A DNA stretch of 6,393 bases from contig DAOTYI010000174.1 in the NCBI GenBank assembly GCA_034434895.1, positions 1 through 6,393 of the forward strand, in the 5' to 3' direction. The notes below the pieces were generated by a model. That model ran no database searches and had not been told where the DNA came from. It worked only from the letters and a program-made list of their open reading frames with translations. The position numbers and the translations under genes are program-made. Below, piece after piece: positions 4,648 through 6,393 of the stretch. Within the stretch, counting starts at the first letter, position 1; every line of letters starts with the position of its first letter. This DNA comes from DAOTXL01 sp034434895. GTDB taxonomy: Bacteria; Chloroflexota; Anaerolineae; JAAYZQ01.

Positions 4648-6393
4648 CTAACGGGTGTCAGACTCCAGCGTGGCCGTCAGGAAGTGATGGACGGCCCCAT
4701 CCTCCACCTTTTCCACGGTGACGGGACCAGGTCCGCCCGCTCCGGCCACCATCTCCGAGTGCTTCCACACCGAGCGGTAGTCCCACGGCCCGCCGCTCAC
4801 ATAGCCGCAGCCGGGGATGTAAAAGTGGGACAGGCCATATGTGCCGCTGCAGGTGGTCGGGTTGCTGAAGGTTCCGCTGGCGTAGTAGGAGGTGCCAAAG
4901 GAAAAGTGGTTGCTCGTGATCGGCTCCGGCGTGGTGTGGGTGATCTTGTAGCTGCCGCAGCCCGACACGGAGACATAGATGGCAAAGTCGTCCACATAGG
5001 CGCTGTCGGAGGTCACATAGAACTCCGAGCAGCCGGGGCAGCCGTAGGTGTTATCCTCCTGCCAGAAGCCCGGTGTCGGCCCCGAAGGCCCGGCGACCAC
5101 CACCGACTGGACATTGCTCCAGCCGCTGGTGCCATATGAGTTGGAGGCATTGACGCGGTAGTAGTAGGTCCCTGGCCCTTTGCCGCTGATGTTCGTCGAG
5201 GTGGCTGCGCCGGAGTAGGCCGTCGTCGGGCTGGTGAAGGAGGCGTTGTCGTCCTCTTGCAGGGTGTAGCCGGTCGCCCCGCTGGGGGCGCTCCAACTGA
5301 CGGTATAGTTCCCGTCGCCGTCGGGGTTGCTGATGGAGTTTAGCGTCGGCGCAGCCGGGGCTCCTCCCCCGGCGCCATACGACCGGAGCACGATCGGCAG
5401 ATAGACCCAATGGCTGGGGGCTGCCCCGCACGAGCCCCGGGCCACCAGGGCAAAAGGCTGCGGCCCCTGGGGCACGTTGGCCCCTTCCACCCGCACAGTC
5501 CAGGTGCCGACGGCCGGGTTCTGGACGTAGACGCTTTCGACGTTGTTCACGCTGTCGGCCGTGCCGCCGGGCGCCGACCAGCCACCGCTAAAGACGTTGC
5601 CCCGGTAGGTGGTGCCGCCGGGGCTGGTGACCACCAGGTTCAGGTTGTTGACCAGGGCCTGGGCCGACGAAGGATTTCCCGGATAGTCAGTCCACACCAG
5701 GGTGACCTTGAAGGGCTGGGCGGAGCTGTAGACCGGGTAGCTGTAGGTCTGATTCGAGCCGGTTGTGACCGTATCGCCATCATGGAAGGGGCAGGTGGCC
5801 GAAGTGGCTGCGCCGACATTGACCAGCCCCCAGCCTTCGTGGTTGTTGGGGATCGGCTGGCCGGCCTCCTGACTGCTGTTGCCGTAGCCGGTGATGTCGG
5901 TGGCCGAGTTGATCAGCGTCGCCTTGACCAGTGCGGCGGTGGGGGTATGCCCCTTTTTCTCGACGTAATACTCGCGCACCAGGGTGGCTGCCCCGGCGAT
6001 CAGCGGGTTGGACATCGAGGTGCCCCCCATGTACATGTAGTAATTGTTGGGATAGGTGCCCCATCCGGTTTCCGAGGCATATTGCGAGCGCGTCGAGAGG
6101 ATGTTGGTCCCCGGTGCGACCAGGTCGGGCTTGATGCGGCCATCGTCGGTCGGCCCCCGGCTGGAAAAGGCGGCCAGCTCCTGCCGGGTGTCGGAGATAT
6201 AGTCATCGCGGGTGGGGTTGGTCGGGTAGTCACTGCCCCAGCACCCGTACCAGGTCCAGCATGGCCCGCCGGGATTGTAGCCGCCTGTCGTCCGCTCATT
6301 GTCCGAAGCGCCGGAGGTGATGCAGTTCTTGGCCGTCCCCGGCGAGCCGATGGAATCCTGGTCCACATAGCCGTTCGCATTGGCATCCACCCC
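4648..6393 (-). CDS. Secreted subtilisin-family (S8, KP-43-like) serine protease, 3' part
   Basis: The reading frame is open to the window edge, so the N-terminus, with signal peptide and catalytic Asp and His, is missing. About 580 residues remain (numbered from the codon at 6390). Residues 1-195 are the second half of an S8 catalytic domain: a Ca-loop-like DANANGYVD at 2-10, AFSSRGP at 74-80, KPDLVAPG at 87-94, and GTSMS at 123-127 with catalytic Ser125. Residues 200-320 match the beta-barrel domain that follows the catalytic domain in KP-43-type proteases (VTLVWTDYPG at 229-238, NNLNLVVTSPGGT at 248-260, NNVESVYVQNP at 282-292). YLPIVLR is at 330-336. A fibronectin type III domain covers about 345-432. 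An unnamed domain with five Cys (451, 454, 478, 514, 528) spans about 438-545. A charged tail ends in SDTR. The protein should degrade proteins outside the cell. Activity cannot be judged without the missing Asp and His. Confidence 0.92.
   Translation of the reverse strand, partial: GVDANANGYVDQDSIGSPGTAKNCITSGASDNERTTGGYNPGGPCWTWYGCWGSDYPTNPTRDDYISDTRQELAAFSSRGPTDDGRIKPDLVAPGTNILSTRSQYASETGWGTYPNNYYMYMGGTSMSNPLIAGAATLVREYYVEKKGHTPTAALVKATLINSATDITGYGNSSQEAGQPIPNNHEGWGLVNVGAATSATCPFHDGDTVTTGSNQTYSYPVYSSAQPFKVTLVWTDYPGNPSSAQALVNNLNLVVTSPGGTTYRGNVFSGGWSAPGGTADSVNNVESVYVQNPAVGTWTVRVEGANVPQGPQPFALVARGSCGAAPSHWVYLPIVLRSYGAGGGAPAAPTLNSISNPDGDGNYTVSWSAPSGATGYTLQEDDNASFTSPTTAYSGAATSTNISGKGPGTYYYRVNASNSYGTSGWSNVQSVVVAGPSGPTPGFWQEDNTYGCPGCSEFYVTSDSAYVDDFAIYVSVSGCGSYKITHTTPEPITSNHFSFGTSYYASGTFSNPTTCSGTYGLSHFYIPGCGYVSGGPWDYRSVWKHSEMVAGAGGPGPVTVEKVEDGAVHHFLTATLESDTR

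Overview
The window is GC-rich bacterial chromosome with four protein-coding genes. Two are on the + strand and two on the - strand, and the two pairs converge. The best taxonomic guess is a member of the phylum Chloroflexota (Anaerolineae/Caldilineae-like). This is inferred from three things: a lipoprotein with Pro-Thr spacers (PTPAPTPTP, PTPTPTP), a secreted protease carrying a YLPIVLR motif, and intergenic CGCAGAG-type inverted repeats. No rRNA or other direct phylogenetic marker is present, so the placement is moderate confidence only.

Layout. Positions 1-366 hold no gene I can support and form the upstream region of a two-gene + strand unit. The first gene (367-681) encodes a small DUF3467 protein. 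After 17 bases comes der/engA (699-2048), the double-GTPase ribosome-assembly factor, with both G domains and the KH-like domain intact. Positions 2049-2358 are a convergent intergenic region filled with repeats: a CGCAGAG repeat arm, a 46-base imperfect hairpin, and a second composite repeat whose outer edge is the inverted copy of the first arm. On the - strand, 4482-2359 encodes a class B penicillin-binding protein with a lipoprotein signal peptide, a MecA-type N-terminal domain, a dimerisation domain and an intact transpeptidase domain. Another inverted repeat (4554-4621) lies in the 165-base gap before it. The rest of the window, 6393-4648 on the - strand, is the 3' part of a large secreted subtilisin-family (S8, KP-43-like) protease. 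It is followed by a fibronectin type III domain and an unnamed cysteine-containing domain. Its N-terminus lies beyond the window.

Functional reading. DUF3467-der looks like a co-transcribed housekeeping unit. The PBP and the protease are both exported proteins in the same orientation, but nothing shows that they act together. I found no defence system, CRISPR array, transposase gene, phage gene or RNA gene. The points most worth a second look are the repeats, the lipid-anchored MecA-like PBP, and the C-terminal architecture of the protease.
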